Position numbers and translations under genes: made by a program. The notes below the pieces were generated by a model, which was not told the DNA's origin, ran no database searches, and saw nothing but the letters and a program-made list of their open reading frames with translations. A stretch of 64,000 nucleotides of DNA from Sipunculus nudus (lineage: Eukaryota; Annelida; Sipuncula; Golfingiida; Sipunculidae): assembly GCA_026874595.1 (NCBI GenBank), contig CM049314.1:10284729-10348728 (forward strand), in the 5' to 3' direction. Shown piece after piece: positions 40,001-55,000 of the stretch (positions within the stretch are counted from its first letter, which is position 1; every line of letters starts with the position of its first letter).

Positions 40001-43000
40001 GTTAAGTGATCAAACTTTTTTCCTGATTATTTACAAAATGCATTATGTTTGGGCCCATAACTTTTTTAAATTATATAATACAGACCCAATTTCTGGCATG
40101 TACATAGGAACTATATAGAGGATTATTTATGGTAAATATGAGGATAAACAGATGAGTGGTTTTGATATTAGGCAGTTCTGAAGTGTGAAAATAGGATTTT
40201 AATAAAAAATTGAGGTTTTTCCTTAATTTCTCAAAGGAACGAAGTCGCAAAGACCCAGTTTTCAGTTTGGTAGGAGATCTTGGGGATATCTAACATTATG
40301 CTGAATATTGGATTCCTAGGTCTTACGGTTTCAAAACGTGCCACATCTACGGACGGACGGACGGACGGACGGACGGACGGACGGACGGACAGACGGACGG
40401 ACGACGGACAATGGACCACGACTATAGCTCAGATGACTTATAGTCAGCTGAGCTAATAATTAAAGGAATGTGACCCTGGGAATACTATTTAAACAACTGC
40501 TTGAAGGGCCAGTGTGCAAAAACAGGGATTTATCCTATGTACTGGACAATTTGTTCATGAGAATGAATTATCTGAATATAATTTGTGAAACCAAAAAGCT
40601 GAATCTTTGCCTGTATTTAAATATTCCTGGCTTAACATGACTTCTGAAAAAATACCCAGCAATTCATCTACATTAAACACTACTTCAAAAATTCAAATTT
40701 AAAAACTCTCTAAGGTAACAGAATACTAAAATATAAAAGTGTTACCATGTGAGCTCTGTGGTCCAGAAGGTCAGGGTGTCTGATGGCCGGGTCACCGATG
40801 ATTTTGCGTAGCTCTTTGATGCGTGTCATACAGTTATTGTAGAACTCAGCCACGATGCACAGCAGTGAGCTGCGAGGGCGGCGGTAATCAGCCAGCAGCT
40901 CTAAATCATCTGACGTGGACTGCTGGTGGTGCTTGGACTTCCTGTTTCCAAATCCTTCTTCCATGAACCTACGGATGAGAGAGAGAGAAAAATATATTAT
41001 GTGAAATAAACTGTAATGCATTCTTAAATACAGTGGAACCCACAATTACGACCTCCATGGGGATTGACCAAAGTGGTCATAATTTGTGGGTCGTCATATT
41101 TGTGAAACTCTAAATTACATGGATCATTTATTAGGGACCAAGAAAACTTAGAAAAGTGGACATGTGGGGGTGGTCACAATTGCAGGATGGTCGCAAGGCG
41201 GGGTTCCACTGTATATATATTCAACATATAATTTTCTGTGTCAGAAGACTGTTGTTAAGGAATTGGCTGAAACCAAAGCCACCTGTAACAGAGGCATAAT
41301 GAGTCATCTTGTATTTACTCTTAGCTTTACTAAAATAACCTGTGTCCCATGGCAAGAGTTCATAAGAAGTCTACTTTTTGGAAGAAATATTTCAGTCATG
41401 AGGCATAAACAGCAAATATGGTATTTAAGTATAATTCTCTCTTCAAACTCTCAACTATTAATCTAATATATGATGTCATACTGTGTTAATTTAACTGGCC
41501 AAGATTGTAAAGGAAGTTCATCACACCATATGGAAATGCTCTCTTCATATATGAAATTTCACTATATTAGATGACTGGCCCAAAATACAGTTGTTTCAAC
41601 AATGATTCTTCTTTTTATCTGCATGTTACATCTTTGATCTGATGTAGAGGACCGATCCGCCAGGAAAATGTTGCTCTGGTAATATCACATGTGAAAAAGT
41701 TAATGAAATGTCCTTGAGTGGAGTGGTTGCTATGGTAACACTTACCTCATGTCAGACGGTTCATCATGGTAAATGATTGGTCCTTGTGGTGAGTGGTTGC
41801 TATGGTTTTGTGTTGGTTTCATGTTGGTGGTGACTGTTGATTCTAAGTGGCGCTGAGTTCCAAGATTTCTGTAAAGAAGAAAAGGTTTTATAAACATAAT
41901 ATTTCAGGCACAACTGAAAAAGCATGCTTGCACTTAAGGCCACAGGGTCCTGTTAATATTCATAGATTATATTTGCTGCCCTCAGGTAAATGGTGCGACT
42001 TACCCTGATTGGTGGATGGGGCCATAGGTGAAAAAGAGGCACATTCAGTATCTGATTTTCATGCATTATGACATATTCTCATAAAACAAGGGCACTGCAA
42101 AGTGGAGCATCCCCCCCCCCCCCCACCACACATACAGGAACATAATTATACTGGGTGTATTATACAGTGTGAAAATCTTTATCCATGGCTGGGTGAGCCT
42201 TATGTGAAAGATGAAACCAGGTTCTGGTCAATCAGTTTGGCTTAAATACATCCACAAAATTTTCAAGGAGTGAGTCCTGTTGCCTTGCCTTGACCTTTGA
42301 ACCTGGTGACCTAATAATCAAAAGGCTTTTTTAATGTGAGGTTGGATGAATGATATGTGAAAGATGAAAGGTTTTGGTCTAACAGTTTAGCTTAAAATGT
42401 GCAAATAAGCTTTTTCAAGAAAAAGTTCCAGTGGCCTTGGCTTTTGACCCTGCAAAATTCAATAGGTTTCTTCATCTGTGGGTGAGTGAGCCCTATGTAA
42501 AAGATGAAGGTTATGGTCAAAAGGTATGACTTAAAATGGGTCCGCAAGCTTATTCAAGAAATGGGTCCTGTGGCCCTGGCTTTTGATCCTGCAACCTCAA
42601 ACTTAATAGGGTTCTTCATATGTGGGTGAGTAAGCCATATGTAAAAGATGAAAAAAATATGACTTAAAATGAGTCCACAAGCTTTTTAAAGAAGTGGGTC
42701 CCATGGCATTGACCTCTGACCTCAAAATCAATAGGGTACTTCATTCAGTGTGTGGCTGAGCCACAAGCTAATTCTGGAGGGACAGACAGATGGACACACC
42801 AAAGGTAGGCGTTGCTGTATCCCCTCCTGCCATCACATATGAGGAGATAATAAATGAACAAAGAGGACTATATATAGGCATCAGTCAGTACCACTCAAAC
42901 ACAAGGTTTGAATTTTTACCAGTTTGTGTGGGTAATGGGTACAGCATCTGATTTGTTGTAACTTCTGCGAGAAATGTGAAATAAAAATATACATACCCCA

Positions 43001-46000
43001 TAATTTCCTGCCTGAATCTTACGTAGAACAAATATATAGTTGACTGGATGTCCAGTAAGGTGTATTATACTGAATATCAAAGGTACCCAAATTCTAACTT
43101 TTTTAACACTGGCTCAGATTTTAAACAAGGGACCTATGGGTCACTGTGCTCAGCTGACATTAACCTTGAAGGTAAAAATCTAAAATAATATCAAATGGAG
43201 ATAAAGTATAAGAGGAAGAGGTAATAAAGGCCATGGTTGGTTTATATGATTAGTTTGTATTGATGAGCAAGAAATTGTTGCAAAAAATATTTTGTGACCT
43301 GACCATGTTTTTTCCTAATGTTGAAACTAAAACATGTGAGCAGTTTGTGAACAAATGATCTGTACTATTACTGTAATATTACTAATTTAAGTTTATATTT
43401 CTATACATTTCCAATTTAACATATATATCTGAATATAAAAGTTGATTCATAATTCTCAATTGCATCATCATAAATCTCAATCTTGTCAGATAACACCACA
43501 TCATGCATACAAATGTTTATTTATTTTTTACCACAAAAATATATCTTTTAAATCTGCAAAACAATAAATATCTAAAAATAATACTTGATTTAGATTTCAC
43601 AATTTTTAATTGTGTCTTTATTTATCCATAATGTGCTTCATAATTTATAATAATTTAAGCATACTGATGGGTTCAAACAGCATTACAATTAAGGAGATAC
43701 AGTGAAAACAATAACAACTGGTGCATAACACTTGGTGGTTTGGGTTTGGGGGGGGGGGGGTGATACGAGTGGTGATATGAGAATAACTGTACACCTGTCA
43801 CAGCAGGGGATCTCCCCCAGTGACTGTAACAAATCAGAAACCCTGGCATAGCTGACTTCCAGTGACCTGGAGTGGGACCCTGCATCTGTAATCAAAGCAA
43901 GTGACTACAGAAAAAAAATCAACAACTAGCTTAATTTTCAAGCTTTTATTTTCAAATTTCAGATTTAGACAAACCAAATAATATGTTTACATGCTGTGAA
44001 AATTAAATCAATAGTGCTTACAGGAAAAAAACGTGCCATGGTCAAAGTTGGGCAAAATTTAAGGTACTGATTTTTTTTTTATGCTAATAACTTTAAAAAT
44101 TTTCAAAATTCAGATCTAATTTTCGGTAAACAATTGAATCTTAATTAAACATAGTTATACACTTCAGAAAATAGACTCTAGTTTCAAAATTTTTCATGTT
44201 AAGTGAGTTATTATTTTTCCTGATTTTTTACAAAGTCCATTATGTTTGGGCCCATAACTTAAAGAATTTATACTTTACAGACTTAATTTCTTGCATGTAC
44301 ATAGGAACTTTATTGAGGAATATTTATGGTAAATATGAGGAAAAACAGATGAGTGGTTTTGATATTAGGCAGTCCTGAAGTGTGAAAATAGGATTTTAAT
44401 AAAAAATGAAGGTTTTTCCTTAATTTCTCAAAGGAACGAAGTCGCAAAGACCTAGTTTTCGGCTTGGTAGGAGATCTTGGGGACATCTATCATTATGCTG
44501 AATTTTGGATTCCTAGGTGTTACGGTTTCAAAACGTGCCACATCTACGGACGGACGGACAGACGACGGACAATGGACCACGACTATAGCTCAGATGACTT
44601 ATAGTCAGCTGAGCTAAAAAAGGTGTACATACAAGTGTACAGTGTGCGTGAAATGTGCGTGAGTTTTACCTGGTGAAGACCTCACAGCTGCTCACCAGGG
44701 CCCTCATGGCGATCCCCAGCTCCGTCATGGTGTTGAGTTCAGTGCGGGCCTGGAGGGGGTTGTTGGTGGCGTTTGTCTTCTCTTTCATGTGCTTCATCCA
44801 GTGGGGCATCATGGCCTCTAAGATGGTCTGAGCAAAAACACATTACAGCAGAATAACACAAGGATAATTTCATGCTGCATGAAATTTTGTTAAAAAACTG
44901 TCAAATCTGTTAAAACTTCTCAGATGATTAGAGTAATAAGAGCACCGTAAGAGTGCCAAATATGCCCATCATAGGTCCTATGACTCTAACCACATTAAAT
45001 ATGCAAGGAGTTTGATGGGAATTGAACTCAGGCAAGATGATGTATTGGTTAGTAGTTATGGTAAGCTTCTTGAAAATTCACCAATTGCATGGGTATACCA
45101 TAATATGTCCTGTCTAAGACAGGTGTATAAAGAAAGAACTGTAAACATTCTGCCATTTCTGACACCACTGAGTCTACCCTAACATGTCCCCATATACATG
45201 CAAAGACAAGCAGTAACCAATAGTTGATCTGGTGTGATAAAGTCACTCACCAACATCTGCTGAGCCCTGACAGACTCACAAGAATATGCCACCACCGTCA
45301 CACACATGTTGACAGCATCAATCATGTTAAACTCATCTGGGTCCTCCAAGTAACAGAAATCCTGCAACATACATATCAACTGTTCATAAGACAACACTAG
45401 ATGTACCAGATTTAAACTCACTAAAAATTCTTCCAGTTATGAGAAATATAAGAGAAACATGAGAAACAAGATATTTCTTGGCACCACAGGTGCCATAGTA
45501 TCCCCAGACATAGTAATAACCCCCCCCCCCTTTAGAATTGGCAAGCATCAATGGTTTCCTTTATATATCAACTTGAGAAACAATATTTTTCAGCAAATAT
45601 GGGGGGAAATATAGTGAATCACTATTGAGAAAAGGGGATTAATTTATAATATAAAAATTGTAAGTTAGGTGGCTCCAGCTGTCTGGTTGATAAGAAAACA
45701 CTCCTAGATGGATGGACATGCCAAATTTCAGACCAATACCTTGAACCTCTCCTGAGATATAAGCAAATTTTTACCCAATGCACATGTACGGATGGACGCC
45801 ACACAAAAAAGATTGCAGATGGCACTACCAGTCTTGAATACAAGATGGAGGTATCCGAGATCAATGAACATGCATAATTTTAGCCCAATCTGTCCATTAG
45901 TTTTTGACTTTGAGTCTCACAGTACAAACCAATTATGCAGTTTTATAGGATTTTCAAATAAAAAATCTCATTATTCAAGGAGTCCAGAGAGAATAAGTAC

Positions 46001-49000
46001 TGTATTAAATTCATTAATTATTTACATATAGAGCCTGAGTTTAAAGGCTGTCTGAATAAGGCATATATAATGACCATTTAATTATTATTGCCATCAAGCA
46101 CATCTAGATTCTAAATTTCTGCATCTGTTTCATAAACACCTTCTACAGTGTGAACATTTTTTGAAGAAAGGAAATCTTAACAATTCGAGATGTACATTTG
46201 GATACCCTTCTACTAGCACCTGCAGTGGTTTCTCCCTGAACATTCTAGTACCTATAGTGGTTTCTCCCTGAACATACCAGTGCCTCTAGTGGTTTCTCCC
46301 TGTACTTCCTAGCACCTGTAGTGGTTTTCCTGTACTTATCAGTGCCTGTAGAAGTTTCTCCCTGTAGTTACCAGTGCCTGTAGTGGTTTCTCCCTGTACA
46401 AACCAGCATTGCATTGGTTTCTTCCTGTACTTATCAGTGCCTTTGGTGGTTTCTCCTTGGACTCACTGGTACCTGTATTGGTTTATCCCTGTACAAACAA
46501 GCATTGCAGTGGTTTCTTCCTGTTCTTATCAGTTCCTGTGTTGGTTTCTCCCTTGACTTACTGGTGCCTGTAATGGTTTCTCCCTGTACAAACCAGCACC
46601 CCAGTGGTTTCTTCCTGTACTTATCAGTGCCTGTTGTGGTTTCTCCCTGGACTTATTGGTGCCTGTAATGGTTTCTCCCTGTAGAAACCAGCACCCCAGT
46701 GGTTTCTTCCTGTACTTATCAGTGCCTGTGGTGGTTCTCCCTGGAATTATTGGTGCCTGTAATGGTTTCTCCCTGTACAAACCAGCACCCCAGTGGTTTC
46801 TTCCTGTACTTATCAGTGCCTGTTATGGTTTCTCCCTGGACTTACTGGTGCCTGTAATAGTTTCTCCCCGTACAAACCAGCACCCCAGTGGTTTTTCCTG
46901 TACTTATCAGTGCCTGTTGTGGTTTTTCCCTGTACTTACTAGCACCTGTAGTGTTTTCCCTGTATTTACCAGCACCTGTAGAAGTTTCTCCCTGTAGTTA
47001 CCAGTGCCTGCAGTGGTTTTTCCCTGTACATACCAGCACTGCAGTGGTTTCTTCCTGTACATACCTGCATTGCAGTGGTTTCTTCCTGTACTAATCATTG
47101 CCTATTGTGGTTTCCCTGTACATACCAGCACCTGTTGTAGTTATTCCCTGTACTTACCAGTGCCTGCAGTGGTTTCTTCCTGTACATATCAGCATTTCAG
47201 TGGGTTCTTGCTGTACTTACCAGTGCCTGTTATGGTTTTTCCCTGTACTTACCAGTGCCTGCAGTGGTTTCTCCCCCTCCACCAGGTCCATAATATCCAG
47301 TGTGTCCTTACAGTCTCCCTCCAGTGCAGTCAGCAGCTTAAACAGGTGACGCGGGGCCACCTTGTTCAGGTACACCATCTTAGGGTCATCTTTCATGTCC
47401 ATGATAGGCGCAATACTCCCAAACATCTGTAATGTCACAGGTTTTAACATCAAGTGAACACATAAAATACCCAATGAGGAGTGGGACCTAACACGAACAG
47501 AGGTCACTTTATACAACTACTACTACTACTTCTACTACTACAAGTTCATGATCTGTGATTACTTTTAACTCTTAAATCCTTAACAGGCTGCAGAACCACA
47601 TCATATATGATTCCTTTAAAAACATTAATATGTTAAAAATTGCTATTAATGATATCAAAGAGATAAAGTAAGCTGATAAGTAGACCTAAATAATATGGCT
47701 ACTGTCCCTACAAAATTAAACTATTCTAACAGTATAATAAACATTAAGGATACTCAGTCCTTTTACAGGTTTCAATATTGATAGATAGGTATTTAGCATC
47801 AAGAGCTTGGTCATATGATGATAAAATTATGGGGTATATCATAAACTTCTGAAGGAGTTACTATAAAGTGTATTTATCTTGACTATCAGTGCCATTTCCT
47901 GTTCATGCCTGAAACAGCTTCTTGTTAACATTTAACTAGTACCATAAAAAAGCTATAATTGACCAATTTATTAAGCTTAATTTAACCTCAACAGTAGTGT
48001 ATTAAAACAACTCACTGAAGTGATAACTGGAAACAATAACTGACCTAATACATTGTTAATGCCCTCTTTATTAAGCCAAATTTTTACTTGTTGCTGCAGG
48101 ACCAATATTATTTAACTACTATATTCCCATGCACAACATTTTTTACAATGGCTATATAGCACAGACACATAACTTGTTGATGTTTGTAGCATATTACCAC
48201 ACTGACCTGTAACATGAAAGGTTTCCGGTGAAGGGTATAGAAAGTGCGGCAAGCAAACTCAATGGCACGCAGCAGCACCGGGTTGCCTTGGTTACCAGAG
48301 TATACCTTCAGCATGACTGGCATGATTAACAGGTACCTGTTAACGAATTTGAAATCTTCAAAATGGAATTCATCAAGTTGACAAATTGTCAGAAGTCATA
48401 TTGAACACAAACATGTATGTAACAGAAAATCTTTAACAATAAGTCAATTTATATAATAATTTAACTCTCTTTCTCTCTCTGTCTTTATCTTGTGATATAG
48501 GGTATGCCATGAAAAGAAATACAGAAAAAAGTACAATCAAGTGTTTTGTGCATAAAATTAACCACTGAAGAATGAAACAATATCAGGCAAATTTCAAAAA
48601 TTAAATTAGGTGATTTGAAGTTAGAAAGCCATTCATGTTTGCCCTGAAATCACATATGGACATTTTGACATATACACAAATATTAAATCATACTAATATA
48701 TATCAAAACTTATTTGTAGATTGATGGTCATACATGTTTATCCTTATCTCACATATGGGCCTTTACCAAAATATAAAATCATACTGATCAGATGTTTGAA
48801 ACTTACCCATTGGTGGCAAACACCTGTTTGAAGTGACGCGAGGCATTAATGAATGTAGAAATACACAGCCTCAACATGGCCACATCCTCAGCATGCAGGA
48901 CCAGAGCTCCGCTCACGACGTTCAGGAACAAAGGGAGGTCACCTGACCAGGTTGTGGTGGTGCTGGACATGGAGCGGAACATCACTCCCATCAACTACAG

Positions 49001-52000
49001 TCATAATGTTCATGAAAGTCAAATGTCAGCTATTTTCATAATAAAAATAGTTTTATAATCTTAGACTGATAATACAGTTCTTTATTTATGAATTAACATC
49101 CAACATCCATAAAAATTCATTACGGAAATTTCTATGATCATCTCTTTCTGTTTGATTTTTGTGGTTGTCTGTTTGTTTGTCACTGTACAAGTTACCTTAA
49201 TATATAGATACACATTTGTTTCACTGGAAGTATGAGGAGATATACAGTGAAACCTGTGTTATGAGATCACCCATGGGACTGGCTAAAAGTGGTCTTAATT
49301 CACAGGTGGGCTTATAAGACAGGCAGTCTTTCAGACAGGTTCCACTGTAGCTGTTAATACCATGAAAAGAAAATCTATCTCTGGCTGTGGATGCAAGTTT
49401 TGTTTGCATGGTTTGTATATATGTCTGTATGCCATAATTTACCAATTAACTATTTAAAGGAAACTTTGTGGAAAGTTAGGTTTAGTGGAAAGGAAGATTA
49501 ATTCTTTCATGTGGTGAATGATAAGTATTGTGCAGGTATGGTCTCCTCTTGTGCTGTTTTAACATTTTTTTTCTGAACGGTAAAAAATCAGATGCCAAAA
49601 TCAGAAACAGAACTTTGATGTTGTCACCAGTGGCTTTTGGGAATGTCACATTGCATCCTATAGGTGTAAGCAGAGCCTGAAATAGGACTGCTTGAAGTGC
49701 AGCAGATGGTTTGTAACACAGCCTCACCTGATGCTGGTAGTATGTCATGTATTTAACTTATTGCGTGTATTTACCCTATAGTTGGCATCACATTGACACG
49801 GCTGATTTTTAATTTTTTCATTTTACTATTTGGCTGGGGTTCCATTTTCAGAATCTTATCATGCAGTAAGTCATCATACACCAAGGAGGTTTCATGAATC
49901 TTTTATAACATCTTTGCCTACAAATACTATATCCTTTATCATACTGATTATTTGATTTACATGCTAAAACTAAACTGATGAGGACCCATGCGAACTAATA
50001 GAAATTCTTGTCTGAGACAGGCAGATAGTATGAAAGATCTGATATTATTATAATGTAAATATTTGATGTGCAGGTAACAAAAATATATGTTATTATACAT
50101 AATATAAATCTTCCATCTTTTGACATTTAAACTAACAGGTGTGGTTATGTGGATAAAACACATAAAATGCGAATGAGAAACTTATACTTATAAAGATAAT
50201 TTGGTCCACTTTTTTCCTCAATGTTCTCTGAAATTGTGTTGTGTATGACACTAAGTTATACCTCATTTTAAAGGTTATCGTTCTCAAAGAGATATCATTG
50301 TTATCAGAAAAAAAATTTTAACGTACACATCATATTGAGTGAATTTTGCGTTGTTTTAAAATTGTGTGGAGGCTACCACCAAAAACAGCAGAACTGCTAT
50401 ATCTAGACAACACAAGCAGGCATGTGACACAATCGCAGGATTAAGGTCTATCGTGCATATGAATAACCCCTGATGTCAGTGACGGATATGTGCATGTTTG
50501 GCCTGACATTTGACCAAGTCACTAGGCCCCTTGCATGATAAGAAAATGCAAACAAGTGGCCCATGGGCCATGATGCTCAGCTGAATTCAAGGAATGTTGA
50601 ACAATGAGCAAAATGACTTCCAGAGTGCAAACAAATCATGAATTTTGTGAAGAGTCCTTAGAAATGGGTTTCAGTGGGCTTTTGGACAGATGACAACTTC
50701 ATGTAAAGGTCTCATAAATAGAAAAAAAAATGCGTAAAATTTGAAAAAATAAAGGGAGTGCCACCAGTCTGCAGGAAGTGATGGAACATCCCATGATCAA
50801 TATTCATGCAAAGAATCATGGTGATCAATGCAGTAGTTATTCAGATACTTGAGCTTTTGTATCAAATTTTGCATTATTCTGGGGGGGGGGTACTTTGGAG
50901 CGCCATAGCTCGAAGGATATGGGTAACAGAGACCTAATTTCAGTTTTTCAAGGAGACTTTTCATAGTCCTCCCTGGATGTTAAGTTTGAAGATTCCAGGT
51001 CCAGTGGTTACAATTTTATGCCCTGTTAACAGATGACAGTTTCATTGCAGATCTGAAAAAAAAAAGAAAAAAAATTGAAAAAATACAGGTGGCACCACCA
51101 GTCTGCAGGAAGTGATGGAACATCCCATGATCAATATTCATGCAAAGAATCATGGTGATCAATGCAGTAGTTATTTAGATACTTGAGCTTTTGTATCAAA
51201 TTTTGCATTATTCTCAGGGGTACTTTAAAGCGCCATAGCTCGAAGGATATGGGTAACAGAGACCTAATTTCAGGTTTTCAAGGAGATTTTTCATGGACCT
51301 CCCTGGATATCAAGTGAGAAGATTCCAGGTCCAGTGGTTACAATTTGTGCCCTGTTAACGGACGGCCGGACGGAAGACAGAGGAAGGGTGATCGCTATAG
51401 CTCAGATGACTTTCAGTCAGCTGAGTTAAAACAAGGGACCTATGGGTCACGACGCTCAGCTGTTATATATGATAAAAAAATATTATTTAGAAATGAGGCA
51501 CATGCTGGTTTTGTGTGGTAATAAATATAAGATGTAATATGAGTTGTTGTTGTTTATCTTATGTATGATTTTGATAGTACTTTTGGAGACAGGGAAGAGG
51601 ATTGATTTCATTTATTTTATTAACAAATGGAGAACTATTGTCACACAGATTTTGACTTGGCAATATAACTTATAAGCAGAATATATAAGGGTTAAACTAT
51701 TAATTAAAAAAAATTACAAATATTGTCCCAAATATAATTTTTATTAAAAATAATAAGAGAATCATATGATTTTTTAAAATGAAATATAACTGGAATGATT
51801 ATTAAAATAATATTAAAGAATTTATTCATGAATGCATTCATGAATACATTTTGAAAGTATTTGCACTGGTATTCATATACTTTCATTTTTACCTGAATTC
51901 CCATTCTTTATGCAAGAAATTTTATAATAGAGTACATAATCATATTCTTATTTAAATACAATTACAAAGTATTCGCACCATGTCTGGTATTTATTCAGTT

Positions 52001-55000
52001 TTCACCAAACAATGATGTTGAGAATCCAGAATATACAAAATTCACACATTTAAATAACAATCATAAGTACCTGGTTTTATGGCTTTTATTTATATTAAAA
52101 AATAACTGTAATAAATTCATTTTTGACTAATTTCACATCAATGTACACACTAGACACAGTAGGAATCTAGATTAATATTATCAACTGCATCTTTGTCTAT
52201 CATTAATTTTCATCATATGATCCCTAATGATTAGTAATGAATGATATGATTTACTTCTTTATCATTAAAATTGAACTGAAAAATACCATAGGTGACTGCA
52301 TGGTGTTATTTGGAATACGTGACATTCTATCCATCGATACAAGATTCTTATATCATCAGTAACTGCAAGTTAATTTCCTGTTATAATAAACTAACAAATT
52401 CCTTTTCTATTTTTCATTAAATTTTTATTAAAAACCAATAAAAATTTATTAATTTATTGTTTATTGTATGTAGTTGGTTAAAACTACTAGATGAGTTGGG
52501 TTGGACACCTGGATCAACTGTGGCTGGCCATAAGCTGCCTGGATTCCCTGTATGCCTCGCCTCAAGCATGCATAATTTGCTGAAAGTTCAACAAGGTCAA
52601 CATACAGGGGAGACTCAAGAGGGGCTGGAGAGAGCCAAAGTCTGACAGGGTCTCATAAAAACATTAATAAAAGCTACAATTTTTGGCCAATTTCTTTCAG
52701 CTTTCTAAACTTAAAAGCTGAAATCCTTATGTGTGCATGATATGAAAATTATATCAACAGTGCTCACAGGAAACAAATGTGCCATGGTCAAAGTTGGGCA
52801 AAATTTAAGTTACTAATTTTACATTTATACTAATAACTTATAAAATTTGAAAAATTCATAACTAATTTTGGGTATTCAATTGAATCTTGATTAAATAATG
52901 TTACATCCCTGACAAAAAATCTCTAGCTTCAGCAATCCCCTTGTTAAGGGAGTAAATATATTTCTTGATTTTTTACAAAGTGCATTATGTTTGGGCCCAT
53001 AACTTAAAACAATTACGCAATACTGACATCATTCTGGCATGTGCATAGAGAATGAAAAATATGTATATTATTTATGATTAAAGTCAGATCAGTGGTTTTG
53101 ATATTAGGCAGTCTTGAAGTGTAACAATGGGTTTTTAATGGAAAAATGAGGTTTTTCATTAATATCTTGAAGGTATTAAGTCCTAGTGACCAAATTGTTG
53201 GCATGGTAGGGGATTTTGGAGACATCTAGCTGTATGCCGAATTTAAGGAACTAAGAGCTGAAGCTGGGGAGCTGAGCTCTTGCAAACTGCATAACACTAG
53301 CTTGATGTATACAATATGTTACATGGTGCTTGAAAACTTGAATAAAATCTACAGTTTTTGATCAACTGGTTTCAAATTTTTGGTGTTAACAGTTGAAAAG
53401 GTAACAAAAACATGCTGTGAAAATTAAATCCACAGTACTTACAGGAAAAAAACGTGCCATGGTCAAATTTGGGCAAAATTTAAGGTACCAATTTTTTATT
53501 TTTATTAATATTTTAAAAAATTTATGAGATTTTCATCTAATTTTGGGTATACAATTTAATTTTGATTAATTAAAGTTATATTACTGGAAAAAAGGTCCAT
53601 AGCTTTAACATGTTTTGTGTTAAGTGATCAAATATCTTTCCTGATTTTTTACAAAATGCATTATGTTTGGGTCCATAACTTTTTTAAATTATATAATACA
53701 GACATAGTTTCTTGAATGTACATAGGAACTATATAGAGGAATATTTATGGTAAATATGAGGAAAAACAGATGAGTGGTTTTGATATTAGGCAGTCCTGAA
53801 GTGTGAAAATAGGTTTTTAATGAAAAATTGAGGTTTTTCCTTAATTTCTCAAAGGAACGAAGTCGAAAAGACCCAGTTTTCGGCTTGGTAGGAGATCTTG
53901 GGGACATCTAACATTATGCCGGATTTTGGATTCCTAGGTCTTACGGTTTCAAAACGTGCCACATCTACGGACGGACGGACGGACGGACGGACGGACGGAC
54001 GGACGGACAGACGGACGGACGACGGACAATGGACCACGACTATAGCTCAGATGACTTATAGTCAGCTGAGCTAAAAACAATACCTGGTTTGTCAGCTAGT
54101 ATATTATAAAGGCTGCCCACCTGGGTAATTGATTCATCTTATATGTGAAGGTTTTTATATTTTTGTTATACTTTCCCTTTTACAAATACCAAAAACTTGA
54201 AACCCTGATGAACAAGAAGCCAACCACAGTATTCTGGGATTTGTAAGTTTTTTGTTTTTTATCGTGCAATCTTTGTGTTTTATGTATTTCAGGTGGGTGA
54301 TTTTATCTGTAACACTGACTGTACACATGAAACATCAACCTGACAGTCTGCTGAATTCTCATAAGCATAAGAAGCTTGTTTATATTATAAATGACTGACC
54401 TTGGCCCAGGTGTACTTGTGCAGCATATCCAGGCCGTACAGCTCCTGTAAGAACAAATTAAACATCTTCTTAGAAAGGTGTAGATGCTAGAGCTGAAATG
54501 AATACTTGAGTGCTAAATTATCAGGACACAAGCAGCAGGTCTGAGTGCATTAATGCCGCTGGAGTACTTGAGTCAGAAGTCTACATCTTGTTTCAGCACT
54601 GGCATTGCTTTTTTCTCCAGCTCTGACATGTACTTCAACGTACTACGCCAACTCAATACATAATAAATTCATCATTATCTTATTAACACACAATATGCTT
54701 TTGCATTCTAATTTATAAGACCTCTTTTGGGCAAAAGCTGAACAAGATCATATAAATCAAAACTATATGATAAAAAATTTGATCAACCAGAAGAACTTTA
54801 ATAATCACATTCACAGATAGCATCATATCGACCCTCTGGCATTACGACCAGATTACTAGCGCAAGATTGTCATTACATCTATGTCTGAGGAATGCATTAA
54901 TGAAGATGCAAATATTTTCGTCATTTCTGACCATGCTTCATGGCCAACAGGTACACTGTAAATCAACATAAACCAGACCAATCGTTAGAATTTTTTGTGT

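Noticed and set aside
46374-47432. Overlapping plus- and minus-strand frames rich in VVSPCTYQ or REKPLQ repeats
   Set aside because: They are the 31-32-bp minisatellite read in several frames; only the exon 8 part (47253-47426, minus) is coding.
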